NCBI RefSeq assembly: GCF_009730915.1
Contig: NC_052480.1
Coordinates: 22,580,419 to 22,644,418, forward strand
Length of the DNA stretch: 64,000 nt
Origin: Dioscorea cayenensis subsp. rotundata
Taxonomy: Eukaryota; Streptophyta; Magnoliopsida; Dioscoreales; Dioscoreaceae
Reading direction: 5' to 3'
Shown: positions 34,138 to 47,043 of the stretch, in pieces
Layout: every line of letters begins with the position of its first letter
Position numbering within the stretch: position 1 is the stretch's first letter
Notes under the pieces: generated by a model
Database searches by the model: none
Told to the model about the DNA's origin: nothing
The model's input: only the letters and a program-made list of their open reading frames with translations
Translations under genes and position numbers: made by a program

Positions 34138-37100
34138 ATGGATGATGATGAGGACAAACTTTTGTTAAGTAGCTTGGGTGTTGCGTCTGCCAATCCAGAA
34201 GATATTGAACGGAAAGTTATTGCGGAGGTAACTTATTCAAATCTTTTACTATGCAGTGGTTGTAATAATTTTGTGGCAAATACAGTGAAATGTTGGTTTT
34301 GTGCAGGCAAAAAATGACTCTGGTTATGCAAGTGAACCCAAGGAAAGCTCTGAGGAGCAGAAGGCTGATCATGAACATGAAACAAATCCATCATCTGTTA
34401 GGAGAGTCAAACTTCATAATAAATTGCGTGCAGTTGAAGTCGAAATTGATGCTGTTGCTTCTAGTATTAAGAAGGCTAAATATGTTGCGGAAAGTGAGGA
34501 AAGCTTTTCAAGTGAAAAGGATATCAGGGATGATGAAGATATCACTCATGGATGTCATGCTGTTGAAATTGCTCCAGATGGTATTACACTTCAGCAGGCA
34601 CTAGCTGCTGATCGTCTAAGAAGCCTGAACAAAACTAGGGTTCAGCTTCAAAAAGAAATTTCTAGTTTTGCTAAAGATCTTCCTTTGGATGATGTGGGAT
34701 GTGGAAAGGTTCTTGATCAGTTGGTGAAAGGAAAACTGAAGCCTAAGAAAAAGTTAAAGGAAGGGGAGCCTTCTCACAGGGGTTCCAAGCACAGTTTGAA
34801 AACAGTCGATTATGATGAAGATGCAGATTTTGATGCCATTCTTGATGCAGCCTCTGGTGGATTTATTGAAACTGTGAGCCCTCAGTTTTTGCTATTTGTC
34901 GTTGTTAGCTAATTAAATAAAATAGTTAGGGTTGTTTCGCTTTCCTACTCCATTGTAATTATTGAGAAAAAGTAAAATGTGAAACGTGCAACCTTGTTGA
35001 GCTGATATTAGTTTTTTATAGGAAAGGGATGAGTTGGTGCGCAAGGGCATTTTAACCCCATTTCATAAGCTTAAAGGCTTTGAGCGCCGTGTCCAGCAAC
35101 CTGGTCCATCAAGACGGCAAAGTGTTCCGGATAGCGATGATCTTACTTCAGCTAGCATTGCTAAAGTGGTTCAGTCTATGTCTGATTTTGCACAAGCGCG
35201 TCCAACAACCAAACTGATTGATGCAAAAACCTTACCTGGAGTTGATGTCCCCACTCGACCTTTTCAAAGACTAAGGACACCTTTAAAACACCCAGGTTCT
35301 CCGAGAACTGAGCAGTTAGAGAAGCAAAACAAAAAGCGTAGAAAGCATAGGAGGCCTCTACCTGACAAGAGATGGAGAAAGGACAATTTAAGCGAGAGAT
35401 TTTCTGATGAAAATGGTATGCTTATCTTCCCATTACTTGGCATGGAAAAATCATTAATTCACGCTGTTAATATTTTCATATTTTTTGAAATGTTGTATTT
35501 TCTATTAATGCTTTGTATCTCATAATTAATGCATATGGAGATTGGAGACATCTGTCTCTTTTACATTGTTGTTACTAGCTTTTGATGCTTTTTGATATGC
35601 ATATTGGTTACAAATATTCTGTTTGTTTGATTGGAAGATGAGTTTGTTTTGATGAGCTCTATGCTTTACAATCCACTTGTATAAGAGACCTCTAACTGAC
35701 CAAAAATGTGGAGAATGGCCGTTTTAAGCGTGGAGAGATGTTCTAAAGAAAGTGGTATGCTTATCAACCCATCCCTTAGTAGTTAGCATGAAAAGGCATT
35801 AATAACTTTATGTATTTTCTTATGCACTCTGTTTCATTGTTCATTGTATATGGAGACATTGGCTTCTTGTTCAGTTTTGCACTACTAATGTTCTTAAAAG
35901 CTGTATGTTTCATATTTCACCTGAAATATTTGTTTAAACAAGTTGCTTTTTTTGACCAGTTATTCTCTCTCGATATTGGCTATTAGGACAGAAAAAGAAC
36001 TAAATACCCATGGTGTATAAACTCTTGTGGGGCTTGGACCATGAAACAAGAAAAGTATGATTAATTAATAGCTCTTGGGAAGTATAAAATTACAATAGAA
36101 ATAAGACCGCTCACAGGACTGAGTACCCAAACACCATATGGCTATTCTTTTTTTACAGCCAGGGCTACATGCAAATTTCCTATAATCAAGCTATTACACC
36201 AACCATGATATCCTCCTACAATTAGAATACTCCGCATGTGTGATATGTCCTATTTGACTGCCATTATGTTTCCTACCATCATCAAGCATCACTTATCTCT
36301 TTTGACTTCTTCTGCCGGAACCTGTAACTAGTTGTCTTGGGGACTCTAAACATGTGCCCATCAAATTGAAAGGAAATTATTATCTCTTATGCTTTGAATT
36401 AGTTTGAAAAAAGTGCGTTGTATCATTCTGTATGTGTCAATGAATTAGATGCGTACATAGTTGTCAGTCATGCAATGCCCTCCTGTAATTTTTCTTATTG
36501 AATTAATTGTTTCGGACCAGAACACCTCTTACCTTGTTCCGTATGATCATGATTTGATTGTTGAAACATGTCTGATTTAACAATGAGCTAAATGCAAGAC
36601 CACTTGAGCAATATGAAGCAATTTATATTATTGGTTATAAAGAAATCTATACTGGTTTAGTAATAATTTATCTGTAATAATTCATTCTGCAGTTATCCTC
36701 ATGATTTCTTTGATGGTAACAAAGAATGATACTATACCCTTGTATGCAGGTTATAACACTGTGTTATTAATGCTTTTGTTTATACTAAAACCACTTGATG
36801 GTTTTTAATTGATGCCAGCTTCTGCTTCTTTGACCATTCACTGGGCTCATTTTTTCTGATATATAATTCTTGGCAATTGCTGATGTCATTAGGCTTATGA
36901 TATGCATCATTTCACTATAATTTTATTTTTATTTTCTAGATGGAGATGCAAGAGGTAACTCTGCCACCTCAGATTGTGAGGAAAATCAAGATGTAAATGA
37001 TGATGAGGAGGAAGAGAAGGATGAGCTTCCTTCTGTACTCCTTGAAGGAGGCTTGAAAATCCCCAGTTCTATCTATACACAACTTTTTGACTATCAGAAA

Positions 37101-40048
37101 GTGGGAGTTCAGTGGCTGTGGGAGTTGCATTGCCAAAAAACTGGTGGTATAATTGGAGATGAAATGGGTCTAGGTAAGACTATTCAAGTAATTTCATTTC
37201 TTGCCGCTCTCCATTATAGTAAAATGTATATGCCCAGTATTGTCATCTGTCCTGTGACTCTTCTGAGACAATGGCAAAGGGAAGCTAAAAAGTGGTACCC
37301 TAAGTTCAAAGTTGAAATATTGCATGATTCTGCCCATGGCTATGGAAAGCATGGATTAACAAAAGCCAGTGAAAGTGATTCTGACAGTGAAGCTTCATAC
37401 GATAGTGAGGATGGGAAACCTCTGCCAGCAAAGTCCAAGAAAAGATGGGATGATTTAATTAAGCATATTGTCAACTCAGAAGCTGGGTTGCTTCTTACTA
37501 CTTATGAGCAACTACGTCTTTGGGGGGAGAAGTTGCTCGATATTGAATGGGGTTATGCAATTCTTGATGAGGGTCACCGCATAAGGAACCCAAATGCAGA
37601 AGTTACTCTAGTTTGCAAGCAGCTACAAACTGTTCACCGTATTATCATGACTGGTGCTCCAATTCAGAATAAACTCGCAGAACTCTGGTCGCTATTTGAC
37701 TTTGTCTTTCCTGGAAAGTTGGGTGTTCTACCCGTATTTGAGACAGAGTTTGCTGTTCCTATCTCTGTTGGTGGGTACGCAAATGCTTCACCGCTTCAGG
37801 TGTCCACTGCTTATAGATGTGCAGTGGTCCTACGTGACTTGATCATGCCATACCTTCTTAGGCGTATGAAAGCTGACGTGAATGCTCAGCTTCCAAAGAA
37901 AACTGAGCATGTCCTCTTCTGCAGTCTAACATCAGACCAGCGATCTGCTTATCGAGCATTTCTTGCTAGCGCTGAGGTGGAGCAAATTTTCGATGGAAAT
38001 AGAAACTCACTATATGGAATTGATGTCATGCGAAAGATTTGCAATCATCCTGATCTGTTAGAAAGAGAGCATGCAGCTCAGAATCCAGACTATGGAAATC
38101 CTGAACGGAGTGGGAAAATGAAGGTGGTGGTGCAAGTACTAAAGGTCTGGAGGGAGCAAGGGCACCGTGCCCTACTTTTCACCCAGACACAACAAATGCT
38201 AGATATTATGGAGAATTTCCTTATTTCTTCTGAGTATAGTTATCGGAGAATGGATGGTCATACTCCTGTGAAGCAGCGTATGGCACTCATAGATGAATTC
38301 AATAACTCATCCGATGTCTTTATTTTTATCTTGACTACTAAAGTTGGTGGCCTGGGGACGAATTTGACTGGTGCTGACAGGGTCATCATATATGATCCTG
38401 ATTGGAATCCTTCTACAGACATGCAGGTAAGGGCAATCCTGCTTATCTTGAATCAGGATATTAATGAGTCTAAAGATTAATGAATTTTGCTTGGACATTC
38501 TGTTTTCAACCTTCTAGGATTGGTTTTAAATATCTTTGTTGCTCATACCAAAAAACATTTACACCTGCTGACATCTATATGCTATTCATATTTTAACAGT
38601 AAAAAAACATTTGATGATCTTTTCTATCATTTTATTCATTATGCTAAGTTGGTGAGCTCAGCTAGCTGCATAATAGGAGGATTTATCAGAATATCAATTC
38701 GAGAACCAGTAAAATGAATTTTGTATTATGAAGTTTCTCTTACAATTGAAGTGGCGATATATTGGGTCAGATCATGAAGGTCTTCGCGCATTTGAAGTGC
38801 GTTGTAGGCATATGACTCATGCATAAATTTGTGCATGTAACAGGCAAGAGAACGTGCTTGGCGTATTGGACAGAAAAAGGATGTGACAGTTTATAGATTG
38901 ATCACCCGAGGGACTATAGAAGAGAAGGTTTACCACAGGCAAATTTACAAACACTTCCTCACAAACAAGATATTGAAGAACCCTCAGCAAAAGAGATTCT
39001 TTAAAGCTAGAGACATGCGAGATCTCTTCACTTTGCAAAATGATTCGGAGGGTAATTCAACAGAGACATCAAACATTTTCAAACAATTGTCCGGAGAGGT
39101 AAATCTTGAGGTCGGCCAAGACAAACCAGCCCCTTCATCTGTATCTATTGCTGCTTCTATTTCATCTGCAAATGGGCCACACTCCTCTGAAGTAAGAACG
39201 TCAATGTCCTCAAAGAAAGGAAAAGAGACCGTTAATGGGAGTGAAGTAGAGGAAGAAACAGATATATTGAGGAGCCTCTTTGATGCTAATGGGATTCATG
39301 TCAGACTAATTCCGCATTTGTGTTTACTGATTCTATTTAAGCAGTAAGCATTATATTCACTCTCTGACTTGGAATTCTTGTTGTTTTCCAGAGTGCAATG
39401 AACCATGACGCAATTATGAATGCGAATGACAATGATAAGATGCGACTCGAAGAGGAAGCGGCCAAAGTAGCACAACGGGCAGCTGAAGCTTTACGTGAAT
39501 CACGAATGATCAGAAGTCGTGAAAGTTTTGCTCTTCCTACATGGACTGGAAGATCTGGTGCTGCCGGTGCACCAGCATCCGTCCGGAAGAAATTCGGTTC
39601 TACTGTGAATAGCCAGTTGGTACGCCCACTAAGACCAAGCACATCTTCTGGTTTTTCTGCTGGGTTTTCCACAAACAAGGCTTTGTCATCAGCTGAACTC
39701 TTAGCAAAGATTAAAGGCAGACAAGAAAGAGCTATCAGTGATGCACTCCAACAAGACTTAGATTTATCGTCTAGTTCAAATCATCGGGCGGAGATTTCTG
39801 AAAACAACCGGGGATCAAGACTGACAAACAGGTTCATGATCGTGCAACCGGAGGTCTTGATTCGTCAGCTCTGCACATTTATTCAGCAGAGAGGCGGCGT
39901 CACGGATTCGGCAAGCATTACACAGCATTTCAAGGATAGAGTTCAGTCAAAAGATTTGGCTCTTTTCAAGAATCTCCTCAAGGAAATAGCAACATTAGAG
40001 AAAGATTCTAATGGATCCAGATGGGTTTTGAAACCTGACTATAACTGA
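34138..40048 (+). CDS. CHR8: CSB/ERCC6/Rad26-type Swi2/Snf2 ATPase, 1216 residues
   Basis: Nuclear DNA-dependent ATPase expected to remodel RNA polymerase II stalled at lesions and start transcription-coupled nucleotide excision repair. Exons: 34138-34227, 34307-34873, 35022-35415, 36940-38426, 38844-39299, 39392-40048 (3651 nt), all GT-AG and in phase. The ATG opens [20 protein letters not shown]. An acidic, Lys-rich N-terminus (1 to about 390) is followed by the helicase core: [12 protein letters not shown], Walker [10 protein letters not shown] at about 423, DEGH at about 560, [65 protein letters not shown] and, across the last long intron, [19 protein letters not shown]. The C-terminus ends in a winged-helix-like segment ([18 protein letters not shown]...FKNLLKEIA). 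The length fits plant CSB proteins and no catalytic motif is damaged. Confidence 0.97.
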
Positions 40049-40388
40049 AGATACTACAAATGGAGCAACAAGAAATATCCGAATCAAACTTTTTGGTCAT
40101 ATACAGAAAAAAAAAAAAGAAAGGAAAAATAAAATGTATAAATCAATTTCTGATATCACAAAATTTTGACTGTCATCACCAATCTCTTGTACATACAGAT
40201 ATTTAAGTTCAAGTAAAAATCAGTGGTTTTTTTTTGGCTAATTTTTTTAGTTGTTCTACCCTTGTGGCAACTCTCTTTAATGGAACTTAATTTTAGCTGT
40301 TGCGACCATAAAGTCATCGGTTTCGCTCGGTAGGCCAAATTATCTGGAGATCATGCAATAAATGTGTTTGAAGTGACTTATTTCATAC

Positions 40389-40598
40389 GGAGAGTTCTAG
40401 ATGTTAACAAATATGACAAACGAGCATGTACAGTCGGGAGTACGCGCACATACTAAGAATTCAATTATTCAATTTTTTATATAGTGGGGAGAGTTCTAGA
40501 TTTTTTTTTTTTTTTACAAATATGACAAACGAGCATATACAGCCAGGAGTACGCGCACATACTAGAAATTCAATTATTCAATCTTTTATATAGTGGGC
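40389..40598. repeat. Two-copy ~100 bp direct tandem repeat
   Basis: ggagagttctaga, atatgacaaacgagcat, ggagtacgcgcacatacta and atatagtggg occur in the same order in 40389-40487 and 40488-40598, downstream of the CSB-like gene. The second copy has an added T-run. Confidence 0.9.
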
Positions 40599-43500
40599 CA
40601 ATGCTGTTGAGCTGTAAACCCTTTGAGGAGTCTTGGATTGTTTGTTGGTGAAGAATTTGGTTGAATTTGAATTTTATTTTTAACATAATGAACTCTATTC
40701 TTTCACAACAAGAAACCAAAAAAAGGGCTTGTACAAGATTCTCTTTGTCTCTGGATTTAAAAAACAGAGCTGTTCTGTACACACTCTACAACAAAACAAT
40801 AAGAAGAAACAACAAAGTTAATTTGATTTTTAATTATTAATTTTTAATTTCCATATTATGACCTTAAGAGTGAAGAACAGAGAGAATCAGGTGCTGTTCA
40901 TAAGTTGTGGATTATCCATGAAGACAGTGATAGTGCATGAGCTTTTGAAAGAGAAGCAGAGTGTTGAGAGAATCTCTGCTACTTTCTGAGACTGAGAGAT
41001 ACCTCATGAACTTACAAACTATCTCGTGATCACTCTCTTTTGATTCTCTTTATAGGAACCAGACATGCATGCATTCCTACTAGAGTTTACTGTGGTTTTT
41101 GCACCACTTAGAATTACATATATACCCTTGTAAAGTTTCTCCTTTGTCTGAAAAAATAAACACTCTTTTTATATGTATTTTTGGTTTTTGCATTGATAGT
41201 TAAAAGGAAAAAAAATTGTTTTTCCAATGTTTAGGTATTATATAAATATTAAATTACTTATATTCCAGCTTGTAGTTTCTTTTTTCTTATATAAATATAA
41301 ATATATATATATATAAAGGGCATCCTCTAATGGCATTCATATATTACAAATATATGGATATCCTATAGTGCCGTTAAATTTGCATCTAACGGTTACAATT
41401 ATTTTGTACATGATACTGAATTGTATTAAAATAATATTTAACAGTAATTATACCCAGTAAATAACAGTGATTCTCCATAATTCTTTATACAATAATGGTT
41501 GTTAGATGATGATTTAACTATTAACATTAAATATTTTTAGAGAACAATATCTCTAAGAATGTACACAGTTGATATTAATCCATGTATATTTATTATGGGT
41601 ACAAAAAGTGGGAGAGTAATTAAACGAGGGAGGAGAGAATACAGTGAAAGGGGGTGGGAATTGGGTTGTGGATTAGGCAAGGGAAGGAGTGGGGGTTTGA
41701 TAGGATCATTGGATGCTAATTCAACAGTATCTGCAGGCATCGCCAAAATACACCACCTCATATAATATAACCCCTCCATGCATCATTTTGCAAATTGACT
41801 CAAAATTGCTAAGGGGACTAAATTTACACAAATGCCCTTACAAATTATCTCATAATGATATATTTAATTTAATTATTTTAAAAATTCAAACCATTAATCA
41901 AAATCTTGTTAGAAAACAATGGAATAAAAAAAGACTAACAAGAAATTTATTTTAATTATAATAATTTAAATAATGCTAATTATTTAAATTTTAAATTTTA
42001 AAATTTTCCTATCAAGCACTATTTTTATTTTCATTCTTATTTTTTTATTATCCTTTTATTCTTATTTCATGAACCAAACTCAAAGTTAGAGTTTTAGATT
42101 ACTTTCCTAATCACATTTTTAGATTATTTTTTATGACTTAATTAAGACTATAGGAAAGACAAATATATAATTTGACAAATTTTACAAGGTATATTGCAAA
42201 CTTCAAAAGGGTATTTATGTCATTTTAGCTTATTAAGTTACCCAATTGCTTTTTAGAGCTTTGTTTTGAATTGACACTTAGAATTGGATCACAATATCTT
42301 TTTAAAATAAGCTCACAATTAATTAATTAAATAAAACAAAAATAAAAGAATAAAAAATAAGTTCTGAACTGGTCTGACCTAACCAACCTGGCTTTTCAGT
42401 GTGGGCCAGTTTTGTGGTCCAAATCATTGCCCTACACTTTGGAATTTATTCCATTTTCTCTAACTATTAACATTTTCACAAAATCTTTTATTCAATATCT
42501 TATTTTTCTAATATTTTTGTATTTAAACTATATTTGTTTTTTCTTCTGTTTTTTCATAGGAAAAAGCATAGCACACAAAAGAAGAAACTAATAAAATAAA
42601 AAACAAACCCTTTTACAAAATAATTGTTTTTTGAAATTACTTTTGGGAGCTTAAAGAAAACACTTGAATTTTATTTTTTTTCTAAAAATTAATAAATGAT
42701 AACTTGTTTCAAAAAACAAAGAGGTCACAACTACTATAAGAATTAGTTAAACAAAAACTATTTTCAATAGATAAATAAAAACAATTAGTCTATATTCAAA
42801 CAAGATATTTATTTATGTTAGAATAACTCGTTTAAAAATAAAATTGTTACACTGAAATATTATTTATTAAAAATTTACCTTTTAAAAAAAATACTTTACA
42901 TAAGTTCAAAAAAAAATCTCATCTATTACAAGAATTAGTCATGTTAACTATGTCAAGATAACTCTAAAAACAAAATCGTCATATTTATTATAAAAAATAC
43001 TTATGCAAAAAATACATATTAAGGATAAATAATAATTATTATTTTTTAAGTCAAATAAGGTATTAATTATGTTATGCAATAAAAAAAGAATATAGTTTTT
43101 TGGGCTAATTATCTCTTGATTTATTAGTATCAAATCTTTTTTTTGTAGGGTTTTAGTTTTCTACTAAAAAAGTGGGTTCGAACTTCAACTCATAAAGAAT
43201 GAGATCATGTATTAAGATATATTTTAAAATATTTGTATATATATATATATATATAACTAGAGTTTCATGGGAACTTGTCTTTAGACATAGGCCTAAGAAA
43301 TGTGACATTTTATTCTTGGGCATTTGATTGGGTTTGGAGTACAAGAATCCAATTCAATCCTATTTTTAGACTAATGAAAACCAGATTGGATTGTTGCATG
43401 CACCACTTACTTTTTGCCATGTGAAAAGTGAAGGATTCCAAAATAAATAATTCGAGCATCTTAATAAAATTAAAAAATAGTTTCAATACTTTTTGAGTAC

Positions 43501-44262
43501 AATATATATATATATATATTTAAAAAATCAAAGGCCAGAGGTATTTATGCTATATATATTGAACCACAATATGTAACAGGTTTTGATATTTATTCTTTGT
43601 AAAATTTATGTTTTTGATAACTCATAATTTACTAAAAGCACCTTAGCAGCACTAGAGTCCTTTGCTCACGGGTGAGACCTGAGATTGATTCTCTGTACTT
43701 AAGTAGGATTAGAGCATAAAAAATACTTAAAAAACCTTTGTATGACTCTTAATATGTGATTTATCCATCTTGTTAAATAAATAAATAAATAACTTATAAT
43801 ATAAGTGGAATTAAAAATAAAAATAAAAAAAGATACAGATTCTCCAAATGTACTTTAGTTTAATTTATTCTAATTTATTATTTTATTTATTTACATTTTA
43901 AGTCACTTTACAAGGAAAAATTCACCATTTTAAAAAAGGTTTACTTCAAAATATAATTCATTTATATCAACTATATACTTCTGACAATAATTATACTATC
44001 ATTGTTTATTTTGATTCTTCAAATACAATTATATTGATTCTACCAAATTTTATCATGTAATTATAAAATAAAATAAAGTAAAGGGTAAGCTAGCTAGCTC
44101 ATTTTAATTAAGTTTATGCATAAAATATGACTATATATATATATATATATACATACAAATGCATTTATATTAAAAGTTTTTAAAAAAATGTATATACCAA
44201 GTACTAACAACAACAATAATAAACTGATAATCCTAATTATTTAGGATATAAATTTTTCATTT

Positions 44263-44700
44263 TGCTCTATCAACCCTCAAAAGAAAATCATTATATTAGG
44301 CAGCGAAACACAATCAATATCAATCTTACCCATATTTATTATTTATATATAAAAGCATATTTTATTATTATCATTTTTGACTAATTAGAGACGAGCATTT
44401 TTTTAAATAAATCAAGTACATATATTTTATATAATTTATTATTATTATTATTATTATTTTAATAAATAGGTGACAAAATAAATCTTTCTCTTAGCTCTAT
44501 CAACCCTCAAAATAAATCTCTATATTAAAGCAACAAAACACAATCAACTTCAATCTTACCAATATTTATATATAAAACATTTATTATTATTATTATTATT
44601 TTTTTTTTTTTAATTAATAGATGACAAGCACTTTGTATATATATCAGAAACATATATTTATATACAAAAACACTTATTATTATTATTTCGACCCAGACAT
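44263..44700. repeat. Two-copy ~230 bp direct repeat
   Basis: ctctatcaaccctcaaaa, aacacaatcaa and tcaatcttacc..atattta recur in order at about 44265 and 44495, followed in each copy by (ATT)n and a tagatgacaa/taggtgacaa word. A tandem duplication with diverged simple-repeat interiors. Confidence 0.75.
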
Positions 44701-44782
44701 AGAATAAGCTCAACAAGCACACATACCCTGACCTTGAAGTAAACTTTGGGGTTCAGGTCCTCTCCAAAACAAACATAAGCTA

Positions 44783-44821
<39 letters not shown>
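44783..44821. repeat. (ATT)n microsatellite
   Basis: About 13 att units in the promoter region of the CFL1-like gene. Confidence 0.95.
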
Positions 44822-44822
<1 letters not shown>

Positions 44823-44956
44823 CTCCACCAACTTCTCTTTCATAATATATATATATATATACACAAACATACACAAAATCACATCCTCACAAGAACTTCC
44901 ATAAAAAGTTTCTTCCAAAACTACACTCTTCCCATTCTCTCCAAACTTCTCTCTTT

Positions 44957-44990
44957 CTTCTTCTTCTTCTTCTTCTTCTTCTTCTTCTTC
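44957..44990 (+). repeat. (TTC)n microsatellite in the 5' leader
   Basis: An uninterrupted ttc/ctt run ending five bases before the ATG at 44995. Pyrimidine-rich leaders are common in plant mRNAs. Read on the other strand it gives a spurious poly-Glu frame. Confidence 0.95.
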
Positions 44991-44994
44991 AGCA

Positions 44995-45931
44995 ATGCCT
45001 TCTCCGAGCATCGACATGATCGCGGAGCTTCTCAAGACTTGTTCTTTATTCAAGCCCAACCACTCTCACAGAAACCCCAACGCTCCTCCGCTTCCTCTTC
45101 CTCCGCCGCCGCCTCAATCCCCACCGCCGGATGACTCCGATCCTACCGATGAGAACTCCGACATCACTCTCGATCTCAACTCCGACATCTCCCTCCCTTT
45201 CAACTGGGAACAATGCCTTGATGTTCGCGTACGTCCCTTTTCAATTCTCTCTCTCTCTTCCCCCTTTTCTAGGTCTCAATCTCTCTTGCTTTAATGCTCT
45301 TCTTGTTTCCCCACCACTCCCCAATCATTCCTCATTAAATGCTTGTCTTGTTTTTGTCCCCTATTTCATTCAATGAAGATCAAAATCTTTGTTTGTTTGT
45401 TTGTTTGTGATTTTCTTGTTTTTTCATTAGCGAAACCCTAATTTGTTTTTCATCCACGCAATTTGATGGCTTTGTTTGCATCAAATTTGATGGCTTTGTT
45501 TGCAGACCGGTCTTGTTTTCATCCCCAGTCTTGTTTTTGTCCCCTATTTCATCCACGCAATTTGATGGCTTTGTTTGCAGACCGGGGAAGTTTACTACAT
45601 CGATTGGAAGACTGGGATGAGAACCAGCGAGGATCCACGAAATTTCAATGCCCTAGACTCCTCGATCTTCTACTCCTCCGGTTCATCCATCTCCTCTTCG
45701 TCCGGTGACGACGAGGATGACACTCAGGACACCGCCTGCTCCTCCTCCGTCATCACCTCCCTCTCCTCCAACTCCTCCAGCGACGCCACCAGCGCCGCCG
45801 AGCCTACCGTCCTCATCGCCGCAGGCTGCAAGGCTTGCTTCATGTACTTCATGGTTCCCAAGTGGCTTCACGTTTGCCCTAAGTGCGGCGCAGCCGGCCT
45901 TCTCCACCTCGCCGGCGACTCCTTCACCTAA
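44995..45931 (+). CDS. WW-domain protein, CURLY FLAG LEAF 1 (CFL1)-like, 194 residues
   Basis: Plant regulator with one WW domain and a C-terminal Cys motif. The founding rice CFL1 affects cuticle development through binding an HD-ZIP IV factor; transferring that role here is inference. Exons: 44995-45228 and 45581-45931 (585 nt). The order is Pro-rich linker (about 31-47), WW domain split by the intron (FNWEQCLDVR | TGEVYYIDWKTGMRTSEDPR, about residues 69-98, first Trp 71, closing Pro 97), a Ser/Asp-rich linker, and GCKACFMYFMVPKWLHVCPKC with two CxxC-type pairs (about 154-174). Coding DNA is GC-richer than its surroundings, which is usual for this family. A 75-bp duplication in the intron creates a second acceptor at 45505 (see findings). 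Confidence 0.92.
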
Positions 45932-47012
45932 ACCCTAAAAGCAACTCAAAGGCGCCACCTTTCCTCCATTTTCCTCCACATTCTGTGAGAAAAATCCCTC
46001 CTTTTTTCCTTTTCTCTATTATTTCTTCTCTATTTGCTTCTTTTCACTCTCTCTCTCTATCTCTCTTTGAATTTCTCCATTTTATACTCCATCTTTTAAT
46101 CTGAAATGTTTATCTATAATCAATGATAACTAACTTGTTCTCATCTTGTTCTTCCTTTTCTTTCTCTTCTTAATTAAATGCTATCATATAATTAATGTTT
46201 ATCAATTCCTCCATTAATAATGTGCTTGCTTGTTCATTCAAATGAGGAAAGAACTTTCCCTGCTGGTTTTGCTTATGCTTATTAGGTTTTAGTCAATCTT
46301 CTCTATGAATCAATGAAGAACCATTAATTAATGGCTGTTAATTTAGTAGATCATTCACATTGGAAAGAACAAGTTTCAATCTTCTCTAATGCAGCATTTG
46401 ATTAAGGATTTTTAAGGTTGCATTGCATGTGTTTTTGTTTTTTCCTTTTGCTGCTTATTAGTTCTTAATTAATCTTCATTAATGCTGTCATTAAGGATTC
46501 AAATTTCTATTCTTTAATGTTATTAATTTGTCCTTCAAATCAAGGAACTAGTACTCCTCTATTATTTGCTTGGTCAGTTATTTGATATATTATTCAGAAT
46601 AGAAAGAAAATTTTGTCTTGCTTTCTATATATGTCATAAAGATCTCTCTAGTGAGTAGTGATTTGATTTCTCATGCTTAATTAATCTTATCTAATCCTAT
46701 GATTTAGGAAGAATGAAGTGTTCTTCAATTCAGAAATTAAACAACTGTAATTAAACCAGCTGAAAGATATTCACAAGATTGAAGTTGGCATACTGTCGTC
46801 ATGCATGTGTTTTTTAAAGTTACTCCTCTCTGATACCATGATTAATTTTAGTCCTCAAACTAGAAACAAGATTTAAAAAGGAAAAGGAACAGTGTTGTAG
46901 TCATTGGATTGGTCCAAAGTTTTTGGCTCTATATGTTACAGACCAATTCCTTTGCTCATTGGTTAATGAAGTTTTATATCTCATGCATGAAAAGCTGTCT
47001 ATATTTTGTCAT

Positions 47013-47043
<31 letters not shown>

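Larger units (their letters stand above)
40599..44940. other. AT-rich intergenic region
   Basis: Spacer between the CSB-like and CFL1-like genes. It contains (TA)n near 41300, 43236, 43503 and 44134, (ATT)n near 44440 and 44590, and a GC-richer island at 41600-41745 with no recognised match. A tRNA-box-like motif, gggttcgaacttcaactca, lies at 43172. No gene was recognised. Confidence 0.7.

Noticed and set aside
38427-38480. Read-through of the CSB frame after ATDMQ-type motif to a stop
   Set aside because: A strong donor follows the Gln codon at 38426 and the conserved [10 protein letters not shown] motif resumes at 38844, so this is intron.
44658-45059. Minus-strand frame with poly-Glu and poly-Asn
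   Set aside because: It is produced by the (TTC)n and (ATT)n microsatellites on the other strand and overlaps the CFL1-like start.
45683-45938. Gly-rich and Pro-rich frames overlapping the CFL1-like exon
   Set aside because: They are alternate-frame shadows of the GC-rich second exon.
46824-46840. ctctctgataccatga as another reversed primer-binding site
   Set aside because: The first base of the motif differs and no LTR-like flank was recognised; chance is as likely.
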